Source of the DNA: Bradyrhizobium sp. STM 3843
GTDB taxonomy: Bacteria > Pseudomonadota > Alphaproteobacteria > Rhizobiales > Xanthobacteraceae
DNA: 64,000 bases
NCBI RefSeq assembly: GCF_000239815.1
Contig: NZ_CAFK01000157.1
Span: 1-64,000 of the forward strand
Direction: 5' to 3'
Both the position numbers and the translations under genes were made by a program. This document shows, piece by piece, positions 26,428 through 35,159 of this stretch. The first letter of the stretch is position 1, and each line of letters starts with the position of its first letter. The notes beneath the pieces are model-generated. The model was given only the letters and a program-made list of their open reading frames with translations. It made no database searches and had not been told where the DNA came from.

Positions 26428-26542
26428 GTCATTGCGAGGAGCCAAAGGCGACGTAGCAATCCAGACTTCCAATTGGGCTCTGGATTGCTCCCGCCATCGT
26501 CCTTCGGGCTATGGCGGGACAAGTCGCTTCGCTCGCAATGAC
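26428..26542. repeat. Palindromic intergenic repeat (GTCATTGCGAG type)
   Basis: A 115-base element with nested inverted repeats: outer arms GTCATTGCGAG (26428-26438) and CTCGCAATGAC (26532-26542), and inner arms GCAATCCAGA (26456-26465) and TCTGGATTGC (26479-26488). Similar CATTGCGAG...CTCGCAATG elements are widespread between genes in Bradyrhizobium and relatives (recalled knowledge). It lies between the 5' end of the DMT gene and the 3' end of the M20 amidohydrolase gene. Confidence 0.85.
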
Positions 26543-26576
26543 GACAGCTATTGGCGCCAGAGCGGGTCGAGCCGGA

Positions 26577-27749
26577 CTAAGCCGCCGGCATGCTCTTCTC
26601 GACCAGCCGCACCCAGTAGGAGGCGCCGTGGGTTAGCACGTCGTCGTTGAAGCGGTAGGCCGGATGGTGCAGTTCGGCGCCGGGCCCGGTGCCGATGAAG
26701 ACGAAGGCGCCGGGGCGCTCCTCAAGCATGAAGGCGAAATCCTCGCCGCCCATCCGCGGCACCGCGCGGTCGTCGACGCGATCGGGGCCGGCAATGTCGC
26801 GGGCGACGTCGGCGGCGAACGCGGCCTCGCGCGCGTGGTTCATCGTCACCGGATACATCCGCGTGTAGATGGTCTCGGCCGCGCCGCCATAGGCGCGCGC
26901 AGTCGCGTCGGCCACTTCGGCGATGCGGCGCTCGACCAGATCGCGGATCTCCGGATCGAGCGTGCGCACGGTGCCCTTCATCTCGACGGTCTCGGGGATG
27001 ACGTTGAACGCCGTGCCGCCATGGAAGGCGCAGATCGAGATCACGGCGGATTTCAGCGGATCGACATTGCGCGCGACGATCGACTGCAGCGCATTGACGA
27101 TCTGCGCGCCGATCAGGATGCTGTCGACCGCCTTGTGCGGACCTGCGCCGCCATGGCCGCCTTTGCCGGTGACCTTGATCTCGATCGCATCGGCTGAGGC
27201 GAGCATCGCACCCGGCGAGAGCGAGAAGTGGCCTGCGGGAAGGCCCGGCATGTTGTGCATGCCGTAGACCTCCTGGATGCCCCAGCGCGTCATCAGCCCG
27301 TCGTCGATCATCGCCTTGCCGCCGGCGCCGCCTTCCTCGGCCGGCTGGAAGATCACGACGACGGTGCCGTCGAAATTGCGGGTCTCGGCGAGATGTCTGG
27401 CCGCGCCGAGCAGCATCGCGGTGTGGCCGTCATGGCCGCAGGCATGCATCACGCCGGGTGTCTTGGAGGCATAGGGAACGCCCGAGGTCTCCTCGATCGG
27501 CAGTGCGTCCATGTCGGCGCGGAGGCCAATGGTCTTGCCGGAGGCCGTGTTGCGGCCGCGGATCACGCCGACCACGCCGGTGCGGCCGATGCCGGTGACG
27601 ACCTCGTCGCAACCGAAGGCGCGAAGCTTGTCGGCGACGACGGCGGCGGTGCGATGCACCTCGTAGAGCAGCTCCGGATGTTCGTGGAGATCGTGGCGCC
27701 AAGCCGCCATGTCGTCGGCGAGCGCGGCGATGCTGTTGATGATGGGCAC
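26577..27749 (-). CDS. M20 family amidohydrolase (hippurate/N-acyl amino acid hydrolase type)
   Basis: A 390-residue metallopeptidase-fold enzyme. Metal-binding motifs: MHACGHDGHTAMLLGAA near residue 100 and QPAEEGGAGGKAMIDDG near 137, with HMPGLPAG-like MHNMPGLPAGHFSLSPG and the late MGGEDFAFMLEERPGAFVFIGTG. The N-terminal WRHDLHEHPEL signature is typical of hippuricase/IAA-amino acid hydrolases. It probably releases an amino acid from an N-acyl conjugate; the true substrate is unknown. The start is GTG at 27749. It is cytosolic and of normal length. Confidence 0.9.
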   Translation of the reverse strand: MPIINSIAALADDMAAWRHDLHEHPELLYEVHRTAAVVADKLRAFGCDEVVTGIGRTGVVGVIRGRNTASGKTIGLRADMDALPIEETSGVPYASKTPGVMHACGHDGHTAMLLGAARHLAETRNFDGTVVVIFQPAEEGGAGGKAMIDDGLMTRWGIQEVYGMHNMPGLPAGHFSLSPGAMLASADAIEIKVTGKGGHGGAGPHKAVDSILIGAQIVNALQSIVARNVDPLKSAVISICAFHGGTAFNVIPETVEMKGTVRTLDPEIRDLVERRIAEVADATARAYGGAAETIYTRMYPVTMNHAREAAFAADVARDIAGPDRVDDRAVPRMGGEDFAFMLEERPGAFVFIGTGPGAELHHPAYRFNDDVLTHGASYWVRLVEKSMPAA

Positions 27750-27864
27750 GAGGAATACAACTCACTGTCTGGGATGAGATCGCGGGCAACTATGGCCCGG
27801 CGGTCCAGAGGAAGCAAGTTTCAGGCCGTGCCAGGAATTTCGCAGCCAGGAATCTCGCAGGTGC

Positions 27865-28074
27865 TCAGGCGGGTGGCGACGGCGGCACGCGCGGATATTT
27901 GTTCTCGGGCGCAACGATCAGGCGGAAGGCGCGCAGCCGCGGCTCCCGCCAGTCCGCGAGGAACGCGCCGCAGATGGTGCATTCAGCGCGCCCGGGCCGC
28001 CCGGCGGCCGACAGCGACTCCGCGACCTCGTAAGAGGCGCCGCAGTGCGGACAGGTGATGCTGGAGATCTTCAT
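27865..28074 (-). CDS. Small zinc-ribbon protein
   Basis: A 69-residue protein whose first half is a zinc ribbon: CPHCGASYEV followed after about 24 residues by CTICGAF. The tail is basic and proline-rich. The ATG at 28074 has GAGGA seven bases before it; a longer frame would lack this. Such small MJ0042-like zinc ribbons are found in many alphaproteobacteria without assigned function. A near-perfect FixK/FNR-type box lies about 134 bases upstream at 28208-28221, and nothing else there could use it, so oxygen-responsive expression is possible. Confidence 0.7.
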   Translation of the reverse strand: MKISSITCPHCGASYEVAESLSAAGRPGRAECTICGAFLADWREPRLRAFRLIVAPENKYPRVPPSPPA

Positions 28075-28207
28075 GCTACGATCCTCGCCAATCCGGATGC
28101 ATGTGTGCTCCGATTCCGGAGTTCGCACCACCCCACCGGCATCCGCACCTGTGAACTTGAAGAGCGGGTGATGAAACCGATTGGGCTTCAAATTCGCCGC
28201 GCGCGCA

Positions 28208-28221
28208 TTGAACTGGATCAA
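28208..28221 (-). promoter_or_regulatory. FixK/FNR-type binding site upstream of the zinc-ribbon gene
   Basis: TTGAACTGGATCAA is a TTGA-N6-TCAA dyad, the core of FNR/FixK boxes. On the minus strand it reads TTGATCCAGTTCAA, close to the classic rhizobial anaerobox. If it is a class II activator site at -41.5, transcription toward the zinc-ribbon gene would start near 28173, leaving a leader of about 100 bases. Confidence 0.5.
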
Positions 28222-28279
28222 TGTGCGCGGTCAACAGGCGACGTCGACACTTGCGACAGCAAGCGCGCCCTGGCGGACG

Positions 28280-30052
28280 TCACGTCTCCGTGTCGTCGGA
28301 CCAGGGCGTCGCGGATTTGGCGAAGTTGCGCCACGCCTGGCGCAGGGGTGCTTCGACGCCGAGCATGGCGTGTGCCTGCCAGCCGGTGATGGCGGCGGCT
28401 GCGATCGCGCCATCGGTCGATGTCAGGTCCAGTCCGGACAGCAGAGCCGCAGTGACCGCCATGTCGTTATAGTGGCCGAGCTCTTCCTGCAGGTCGGCGA
28501 GCTTCTCGGAATATTTCTTGGTTGTCTTGCGCTCGGCATAGAAGGGCAGCAGGAAATCGACGCTGTAGCGCAGTTTCTTCAAGGCGAGCCGCACCCGGTG
28601 ACGTTCCTCCGCCGGCAGCGCCTTGAAGTGTCGTCCGCGCTTGAGCACTTTCTGGTGCCGCTCCGAGAGAATGTGACCGGCGAAGCCGATCGCGGGCTCG
28701 GCCAGTTGCCCGAGCGTCTCCGGCGTGACGTCGGCGCGCCAGCCGCGGGTCTCGATCCATTCGCCCAGCCCCAGGATGAAGGTCGCACAGCGGCGGTCAG
28801 CCAGCGCATGGCGCAGCTTGCGATAACCGAGATTGCGTTGCTTTTCGGCGAGCTCGCGCAAGGTGTCGAAGCCGGCAATGGTCGGACAGCCCTCGGCGAT
28901 GGCCGGCAGCGTTGCGGTGAGGAACACGTCCCAGTCGCGCGCCGCCGAGAGACTTTGCGCCAGCCACCGCGCATCCGTCAGCAGGCTGGTCAGCTTGCCG
29001 TTGGTGCCGACAGGCTGCATCAGGTGCAACGCCGCGCGCAGGCGGCGCAACGAGACGCGCAACTGATGCACGCCTTCCGGGTTGCGGCCGTCTTCCGCTG
29101 ACGGCATCGCCTGCAACAGATGGTGGAAGCAGCCGCGCAGGATGCTGGCGAAGGTCTCGTCGAGCGACACCGCCGGATCAAGGTGGAGCTTGCGCGGCTT
29201 CTCCGCGCCGGGCGGCCGATCCGCGGCAAGGTCATAGCCGCGGGCGGACTTGCTGCGGATCGAGGGGCGCAGCCTGCCGTGCTCGGACAGCTTGAGCGCG
29301 ATCTCGTAGATCGCAGCCGGACTGCCGCTCTTCAACTCTAGCTCGATCTCGCTGACTGGAGCGCTGCGCTCGCCGGCCGAGAGGGCGCCGTGATCAAACG
29401 CGATCTCGACCGTGCCGGACGGCAACGCGATCAGGCGCGTGTGGCGATGGACCTGGGCGACGAACACCGTCTCGAGCGCAGCGGCTTGCAGTTCGCCCCG
29501 CAGCTCCTCGGGAATCAGTGGCGTTGCCAGCGCAAGGTCGGGCGCGAGCGAAGGCACTGTAGCCTCCCACTCGCCACGGCGCAGCGGGTCGTTGCTGCGC
29601 TGCGCCTTCACGGTCTGCACGAAACGGGCACCGCTCTGGCGCACCCGCAAGCTCAGGCCATTGCGCCACAGCGTGCGCTCGGGCGTGTCGTAGTAAACCG
29701 ACTTCAGATGTTTGCGCGTGCCCTTGTTGCGCGCATGCGCGGTGATCACAGCAGCGTCGTTGAAGTCGGCCAGTTGATCGGGATCAACGAGCAGCTTCAG
29801 CTCGATCTCGCTCCCGGGCGTAGCCGGGTTGGGCAGCACGACATCGCTTGTTGTCGCGGGCGACGGTGTGCTCGGAGCATCGCCCGTTGCGACAGGAGCA
29901 GCTTCAGCCTCAGACGCTGCGGCAGGCTGCTTCGCCGTCGCGGAGAGATCCTGGTCGGGCATGGCGCCATTGTGGCGCGGTGCGGCGTGGTCGGGTCCAG
30001 GAACAGCGTGAGCGCTGCCGCGGACCGATGTCGTCGCATCAGAATCGGGCAT
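28280..30052 (-). CDS. CYTH-CHAD domain protein
   Basis: A 590-residue protein. Residues 1-80 are a low-complexity Ala/Pro-rich leader. Then comes a CYTH triphosphate-tunnel domain starting at the diagnostic EIELKLLV (the E-x-E-x-K motif) with VYYDTPERTLWRNGLSLRVRQ, and from about residue 310 a CHAD helical domain (EGVHQLRVSLRRLRAALHLM, RVRLALKKLRYSVDFLLPFY). CYTH domains hydrolyse inorganic triphosphate or similar; CHAD domains bind polyphosphate. The protein is soluble. The divergent gene is a lipid kinase and no clear functional link is seen. A later Met start could remove part of the leader. Confidence 0.88.
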   Translation of the reverse strand: MPDSDATTSVRGSAHAVPGPDHAAPRHNGAMPDQDLSATAKQPAAASEAEAAPVATGDAPSTPSPATTSDVVLPNPATPGSEIELKLLVDPDQLADFNDAAVITAHARNKGTRKHLKSVYYDTPERTLWRNGLSLRVRQSGARFVQTVKAQRSNDPLRRGEWEATVPSLAPDLALATPLIPEELRGELQAAALETVFVAQVHRHTRLIALPSGTVEIAFDHGALSAGERSAPVSEIELELKSGSPAAIYEIALKLSEHGRLRPSIRSKSARGYDLAADRPPGAEKPRKLHLDPAVSLDETFASILRGCFHHLLQAMPSAEDGRNPEGVHQLRVSLRRLRAALHLMQPVGTNGKLTSLLTDARWLAQSLSAARDWDVFLTATLPAIAEGCPTIAGFDTLRELAEKQRNLGYRKLRHALADRRCATFILGLGEWIETRGWRADVTPETLGQLAEPAIGFAGHILSERHQKVLKRGRHFKALPAEERHRVRLALKKLRYSVDFLLPFYAERKTTKKYSEKLADLQEELGHYNDMAVTAALLSGLDLTSTDGAIAAAAITGWQAHAMLGVEAPLRQAWRNFAKSATPWSDDTET

Positions 30053-30455
30053 GATGAGTCTGTAACAGTTTCATGACAGCTACCCCCAAGCTATAGCCGA
30101 TACGCTCGCAAAGTAACAGACGAAACATGCCGGCAGATGACGGCTGTGATCCAGTTGTGCACGCTGTTGCGCGATGCGCTTTTTGTCAGACACATCAGCG
30201 GCGTAGATGGACGTCGGAGCCGGACCTGCGACCGATCGGCGCAAGCCGTGCGAAAAAGGAAGGGTGTGCAGAAAAAATTGCCGCTGGTCGCTGAGGCCCT
30301 TTCATGAACAGAGCGAGCAAATGTTGCGCCGGAACACCAGAGCGCTGCGCAGGTCCGGCCCGCGCTGCCGGAACCTGACGTCAGCTCCGAACATTGCATC
30401 TGGGAATGCGTCTCACATGACGTGCGCGTGCCGCTGATCTGTATTGGAGGCGTTG
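30053..30455. other. 403-base divergent intergenic region
   Basis: This region between the CYTH-CHAD gene (minus) and the lipid kinase (plus) has no credible ORF. Two GGAAC motifs (near 30329 and 30370) are not followed by CGTT at 16-17 bases. It ends in the GGAGG ribosome site of the kinase. Nothing else is recognised. Confidence 0.5.
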
Positions 30456-31424
30456 ATGGCAGGGGATGGGGCCGGTGCTGCCGATCGTACGAGCGCAGTT
30501 GCCGCGTGGGCTGCGCACGGGGACCGATTGCGATCCGCGTCGATGCGCCGTCTCTTGATGATCATCAATCGCGGCAGCCGTGTCGGCGGCGAAGCGGCCG
30601 GCGTCGCCGTCTCGCGGCTCACCGCTGCAGGATTTGATCTCATGATCTCGGCCCCGCACAGCCCGCGCGAAGTAGCACCCTGGATCGAGGCGCATGCCGA
30701 TGGCGCTCAAGCCGTGGTCGTGGCCGGCGGCGACGGCAGTCTCAACGCAGCTGCGCCCGCGCTGGTCAAGACCGGCTTGCCGCTCGGCATCATTCCGGCC
30801 GGCACCGCCAATGATCTCGCGCGCACGCTCGGACTGCCGGACACGATGGAAGCTGCAGCCGACGTGATTGCGACGGGTCACCAGCGCCAGATCGATCTCG
30901 GTGATGTCAATGGCCACATGTTCTTCAACGTCGCGAGCCTCGGTCTTTCCGCCGAACTCGCGCGACAGCTGACGCGCGAAAGCAAGCGCCGGTTCGGCCG
31001 CGCGAGCTACGCGCTGACCGCGTTGAAGGTGCTGCTCAATGCGCGCCCGTTCCGCGCGATGATCGTTTCCGACGAAGGCGCGGCGCGCGTCAAGACCTTG
31101 CAGATCGCCGTCGGCAATGGCCGTTACTACGGCGGCGGCATGGCCGTGGAGCACAGTGCCGAGATCGACGATTCCCATCTCGATCTCTATTCGCTGGAGA
31201 TCGGCCAGGTCTGGAAGCTGCTGGCGATGGCCTATGATTTCCGCAAAGGAAGACACGGTTTGTGGCGCGAGGTGCGGGCCACGCGCGGGCCGGCCTTCGA
31301 GGTCCGCACCCGCAAGCCGCGGCCCATCAACGCCGACGGTGAGCTCGTGACGTTCACGCCGGCCCGCTTCTCCGTGCGGCCGAAGGCGGTCAGCGTGTTC
31401 GTGCCTGCGCCAGTGCAGTCGTGA
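30456..31424 (+). CDS. Diacylglycerol kinase-family lipid kinase (YegS-like)
   Basis: A 322-residue soluble kinase with the DAGK catalytic signature VVVAGGDGSLNAAAPALV near residue 92 and the IIPAGTANDLARTLGLP motif near residue 115, then the beta-rich C-terminal domain (IAVGNGRYYGGGM, INADGE). Such YegS/YtlR-type kinases phosphorylate diacylglycerol, phosphatidylglycerol or related lipids. The ATG at 30456 is placed five bases after GGAGG. A Met at 30543 (MRRLLMIINRGS) marks the start of the conserved domain and could be the real start if the first 29 residues are not translated. Confidence 0.88.
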   Translation: MAGDGAGAADRTSAVAAWAAHGDRLRSASMRRLLMIINRGSRVGGEAAGVAVSRLTAAGFDLMISAPHSPREVAPWIEAHADGAQAVVVAGGDGSLNAAAPALVKTGLPLGIIPAGTANDLARTLGLPDTMEAAADVIATGHQRQIDLGDVNGHMFFNVASLGLSAELARQLTRESKRRFGRASYALTALKVLLNARPFRAMIVSDEGAARVKTLQIAVGNGRYYGGGMAVEHSAEIDDSHLDLYSLEIGQVWKLLAMAYDFRKGRHGLWREVRATRGPAFEVRTRKPRPINADGELVTFTPARFSVRPKAVSVFVPAPVQS

Positions 31425-31450
31425 TCACCGGCGCGGGAAGGTTGTGCCGG

Positions 31451-32014
31451 TCATGGCTGTGGCTTCGATCTGCCGGCGACAGGCCACATCCGCGCCAGTG
31501 TCTCGTCCTTCAGCACGAGCGCATGCCAATGCGTGGCTGCGATGTGCAGTCCAACCGCAACATAGACCAGGTAGGCGAGCGTATCGTGCGCGATCTCGCC
31601 GTTATGCGCGACCGCCTTGTCGCCGGCAAACAGGCGCGGCCAGCTGAAAGTGCCGAAATATTTCAGCGAGTAGCCGCCGGCGGAGGAGAACATGTAGCCG
31701 GTGACGGGCATCGCGAACAGGATGAGATAGAGCGCCCAATGATTGAGCCGCGACGCAAGCAGCACCATCGGCCCGAACGATCTCGGTTCGGGCGGCGCTG
31801 AAGTCCTCGCGCGCACCAAAACCCGCAGGATGGCGAGAAAGAGCAGCGTGATGCCAAGCGATTTGTGTACTTCCAACAGTTCGCGTCGCGGCGAGGTGCC
31901 CGGCGGCTGCAGTCCGCAATAGAGCCCGATCAGCATCGCCGCGATGAACAGCGCCGCCGTGGCCCAATGTATCCAGCGCAGCAACGGATCGTAGGCGGCG
32001 GTCTCCGGCATCAT
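31451..32014 (-). CDS. Cytochrome b561
   Basis: A 187-residue integral membrane protein with four helices and the cytochrome b561 (prokaryotic CybB) layout. Haem-ligand histidines appear in LRWIHWATAALFI near the N-terminus, LEVHKSLGITLLF, and the C-terminal YVAVGLHIAATHWHALVLKD. It would carry electrons from quinol or superoxide within the inner membrane. Start codons ATG at 32014 and 32011 follow GAGGA; a longer frame to 32107 is rejected because its extra residues do not fit. It is convergent with the lipid kinase gene. Confidence 0.9.
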   Translation of the reverse strand: MMPETAAYDPLLRWIHWATAALFIAAMLIGLYCGLQPPGTSPRRELLEVHKSLGITLLFLAILRVLVRARTSAPPEPRSFGPMVLLASRLNHWALYLILFAMPVTGYMFSSAGGYSLKYFGTFSWPRLFAGDKAVAHNGEIAHDTLAYLVYVAVGLHIAATHWHALVLKDETLARMWPVAGRSKPQP

Positions 32015-32790
32015 GGCATCCTCAGCACGAACGAGTCTGCGAGGAGCCATAATGCGCCGGAGACAGCAAGTCGAAGCGCCGGAGGTCGATGAGATTGCGT
32101 CGGACAACCTGCTGGTAGTGATCTGTCGTCACATCTGGGTGACCACAGTTGGCGCCGAGGTCTGAACTGAGCACGGGATATTCATGCGTCCCGACCCGCC
32201 TGGATTGTCCCGTCGAATCGGATGAACCACGTCGCGTACGACCCGGTCAGAGCGATCAGGAACGGGGGCGGCAGCGGCGGTCGCGCAAGGGCGTGATGAC
32301 GACGTCAGTGCTGCGCGGGCGTGCCCTGCATGAACAATTGACGCCGCAGCGATTTCGGACCGTCCTTGCGACCAAGTGGCACAGATCTCTTGTCCCGGAC
32401 GCAGTGCGGCACGAAGTGACGCACTGCAGAGCCGGGACCCAGAACAGCTGGCGGCAACCATCAGAATTTTCTAGAACAAGAGATGCGTTGTCGGGAGAGC
32501 GCTCTCCGCCTCGCGGCCGTCTTTGACATGCTCTCTGATGTACATCCTAATACGACTGGGTCCCGGCTCTGCCGTGCAGCACTGCGTGCCGCACCGCGTC
32601 CGGGACACGAGCAGCGAGAGCTCCGCGATAAGACGGATTGCGGATATGTATCCCGCTCGGGGCTGATCTGAGCTCCCGACCCGCTCTTCCCAAATCTGCT
32701 CAGCCCGCGGTGCCGCGCATCATTTCGCATTGGCCGATGTCGACGACCATCCAGTACTTCAGAGGTCGGCTGCAACCATCAGAATTGCGA
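32015..32790. repeat. 776-base non-coding stretch with an inverted repeat pair
   Basis: No real gene is seen. Two copies of a roughly 51-base element lie in opposite orientation: 32391-32441 (from TGTCCCGGACGCAGTGCGGC to GCCGGGACCC) and 32556-32607 (from CTGGGTCCCGGCTCTGCCG to CGCGTCCGGGACA), about 85 percent alike by eye. They could pair into a long stem. Separately, GCAACCATCAGAATT occurs at 32454-32468 and again at 32772-32786, four bases from the purB stop. Confidence 0.65.
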
Positions 32791-34098
32791 TCACGCCGCT
32801 CCGAACACCCGCCCGAAGATCGTGTCGACGTGCTTGAGATGATAGCCGAGGTCGAACTGCTCGTCGATCTCGGCGTCGCTGAGATACTTCTTCACGTCGG
32901 CGTCGTTCTTCAGCAGCGTCTTGAAGTCGCCTTCGCCGCGCCAGACCGGCATGGCGTTGCGCTGCACGAGCTTGTAGGCGTCCTCGCGGCTGGCGCCTTT
33001 CTGGGTCAGCGCGATCAGGACGCGCTGCGAATGCACCAGGCCGCCGAGGCGATCGAGATTCTTTGCCATGTTGGCGGGATAGACCAACAGCTTCTCGATC
33101 AGGCCGGCGAGGCGCACCAGCGCGAAGTCGAGGGTCACGGTGGCATCGGGGCCGATCATGCGCTCGACGGACGAGTGGGAAATATCGCGCTCGTGCCAGA
33201 GCACCACGTTCTCCAGTGCCGGGGTCACATAGCCGCGCACCATGCGGGAGAGGCCGGTGAGATTCTCCGACAGCACCGGGTTGCGCTTGTGCGGCATCGC
33301 CGACGAGCCCTTCTGCCCCTCGGAGAAGAACTCCTCGGCCTCAAGCACCTCGGTGCGCTGCAGGTGACGGATCTCGGTCGCCAGCCGCTCGGCTGACGAG
33401 GCGATCACGCCGAGCGTGGCAAAATACATCGCGTGACGGTCGCGCGGGATCACCTGGGTCGAGATCGGCTCGGGCGTGAGCCCCATCGCCTTGGCGACGT
33501 GCTCTTCGACCCGCGGATCGATCTGCGCGAAGGTGCCGACAGCGCCCGAAATCGCGCAGGTCGCGATCTCCTTGCGCGCGGCGACCAGCCGGTCGCGGGC
33601 GCGGGAGAACTCGGCATAGGCATAAGCGAGCTTCAGCCCGAAGGTGACGGGCTCGGCATGGATGCCATGAGAGCGGCCGATGGTCGGCGTCATCTTGTGT
33701 TCGAAGGCGCGCGTCTTCAGCGCGGCCAACAGGCGGTCGAGGTCGGCAAGCAGCAGGTCGGCGGCGCGGGTGAGCTGCACGTTGAGGCAGGTGTCGAGGA
33801 CATCCGACGAGGTCATGCCCTGATGAACGAAGCGCGCCTCGGGCCCGACGATTTCGGCAAGATGGGTCAGAAAGGCGATGACGTCGTGCTTGGTCTCACG
33901 CTCGATCTCGTCGATCCGCGCGACATTGAAGACGGCGTCCTTGGCCTTGTCCCAGATGGTCCTGGCGGCGTCCTCGGGAGTCACGCCCAATTCCGCCAGC
34001 GCGTCCGCCGCATGTGCCTCGATCTCGAACCAGATCTTGAACCTGGTCTGCGGTTCCCAGATCGCGGCCATTTCGGGACGGGTATAGCGGGGGATCAT
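32791..34098 (-). CDS. purB: Adenylosuccinate lyase
   Basis: A 435-residue member of the fumarase/aspartase superfamily that acts twice in purine synthesis (SAICAR to AICAR, adenylosuccinate to AMP). Diagnostic runs: MIPRYTRPEMAAIWEPQTRFKIW at the start, TSSDVLDTCLNVQ near residue 85, and the signature QKGSSAMPHKRNPVLSENL near 265. The start is the ATG at 34098, behind GGAG. The longer frame to 34206 would add residues absent from other PurB proteins. It is cytosolic, tetrameric in the family, and appears monocistronic here. Confidence 0.97.
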   Translation of the reverse strand: MIPRYTRPEMAAIWEPQTRFKIWFEIEAHAADALAELGVTPEDAARTIWDKAKDAVFNVARIDEIERETKHDVIAFLTHLAEIVGPEARFVHQGMTSSDVLDTCLNVQLTRAADLLLADLDRLLAALKTRAFEHKMTPTIGRSHGIHAEPVTFGLKLAYAYAEFSRARDRLVAARKEIATCAISGAVGTFAQIDPRVEEHVAKAMGLTPEPISTQVIPRDRHAMYFATLGVIASSAERLATEIRHLQRTEVLEAEEFFSEGQKGSSAMPHKRNPVLSENLTGLSRMVRGYVTPALENVVLWHERDISHSSVERMIGPDATVTLDFALVRLAGLIEKLLVYPANMAKNLDRLGGLVHSQRVLIALTQKGASREDAYKLVQRNAMPVWRGEGDFKTLLKNDADVKKYLSDAEIDEQFDLGYHLKHVDTIFGRVFGAA

Positions 34099-34260
34099 CG
34101 GCGGCTCCGAAGCGAGGCGGCCGGGGAGCGAACAGCAGCCCGGCGAGATTGTTTTTACGCTGCGCTTTAGCAGAGCGGGTTTGGCGAGACAAACAGGGCC
34201 GGTCAAAGAGGTGAGGAAAGACTCTTGCGGACTATAATACCAATCACCGAATGTTGAGTA

Positions 34261-34297
34261 ACAGATATTGAAATCTGTCAGCGAGAGATGCTATATC
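34261..34297 (+). promoter_or_regulatory. Putative promoter with palindromic operator for the small ORF and tetR
   Basis: TTGAAA (34268-34273) and TATATC (34292-34297) are 18 bases apart, a fair sigma-70 pair. The dyad ACAGAT-N6-ATCTGT (34261-34278) covers the -35 element, as expected for an operator at which a TetR protein represses its own gene. This assignment is inference. Confidence 0.4.
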
Positions 34298-34379
34298 AGC
34301 TTCCCAAGGCACTGATACTGAAGTCACTCCGGCTCGCTGGCCATCGACCAGGGGTCAGAGCACGTTAAGGACGCCATCG

Positions 34380-34553
34380 ATGAGGTTTGAAAGATTTTTT
34401 CCCAACGCACAGTTCGAGCACTGGCTCAATGAGCAGGTTGCCCGTCACCTGGAAGCTCAGGCTGCGACGTTCCGGCCCGCGGATCGCAAGGACATGGGAC
34501 AATTGATCCATGTCGAGGCGGCTCCGGCGAAAGAGGGTATGGTGCGCGCATGA
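34380..34553 (+). CDS. Small 57-residue protein coupled to tetR
   Basis: An ORF of 57 codons (MRFERFFPNAQFEHWLNEQV, then ARHLEAQAATFRPADRKDMG and a short tail) with AAGGA about eight bases before its ATG. Its TGA overlaps the ATG of the TetR-family gene as ATGA, so the two are probably translationally coupled. Its composition (many E, R, Q, H; amphipathic helices) looks like a real soluble peptide. The family is not recognised. It may be a leader peptide or a partner of the regulator. Confidence 0.55.
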   Translation: MRFERFFPNAQFEHWLNEQVARHLEAQAATFRPADRKDMGQLIHVEAAPAKEGMVRA

Positions 34554-35143
34554 ACGAGGCTGTGGTTCTGACATCCGAGCGAATCCTCGAAGTTACCGAG
34601 GATGTGTTGCGCCGTTATGGGCTCGCCAAGGCCACGGTCGTTGACGTGGCGCGGGCGCTCGATGTCAGCCACGGCAGCGTCTACCGGCATTTTCCGAGCA
34701 AGGCGTCGCTGCGTGAAGCAGTGGCGAAGCGCTGGCTCGATCGTGTCAGCGAGCCTCTGGCGCAGATCGCCGCGGAGTCGGGGCCGGCACCTGTGAAGCT
34801 GGAGCGCTGGCTGCGGGAGCTGGTCGACGCCAAATACAGACGGGTCTCCGAAGATCCCGAGATGTTCGCGACCTACCTGACCCTGGCGCGCGAGGCGTGC
34901 AAGGTCGTGAAGGCTCACAAGGAGCAGCTGGTCGTCCAGGTCCAGCAGATCCTGTCCGAAGGCGTCGAGCAGGGGACGTTCCGAGTCGACGACGTCAAAG
35001 CGGCCGCCGGCGCGATCTTCGACGCCACCAGCCGCTTCCATCATCCGGCCCATGCCGACGAATGGAAGGATCCGGCATATGCGGCGCGGTGGGATGCCGT
35101 GCTGACGCTGGTGCTTCGTGGCCTGGAAGCCTGCCCGCGCTAG
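34550..35143 (+). CDS. TetR/AcrR family transcriptional regulator
   Basis: A 197-residue regulator with a TetR-type helix-turn-helix at about residues 8-55 (RILEVTEDVLRRYGLAKATVVDVARALDVSHGSVYRHFPSKASLREAVAKRWL) and a C-terminal ligand-binding part with the tetracyclin-repressor-like C domain (WLRELVDAKYRRVSEDPEMFATY). It starts in an ATGA overlap with the 57-residue ORF. No transporter or enzyme gene follows directly, since the next gene is convergent, so the target may be itself or a distant gene. An operator-like dyad lies upstream at 34261-34278. Confidence 0.92.
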   Translation: MNEAVVLTSERILEVTEDVLRRYGLAKATVVDVARALDVSHGSVYRHFPSKASLREAVAKRWLDRVSEPLAQIAAESGPAPVKLERWLRELVDAKYRRVSEDPEMFATYLTLAREACKVVKAHKEQLVVQVQQILSEGVEQGTFRVDDVKAAAGAIFDATSRFHHPAHADEWKDPAYAARWDAVLTLVLRGLEACPR

Positions 35144-35159
35144 ATTATTCCGACCGAAG

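Noticed and set aside
34233..34238. Perfect TATAAT upstream of tetR
   Set aside because: No acceptable -35 at 16-18 bases on the plus strand; the TTGAAA/TATATC pair further on is better placed.
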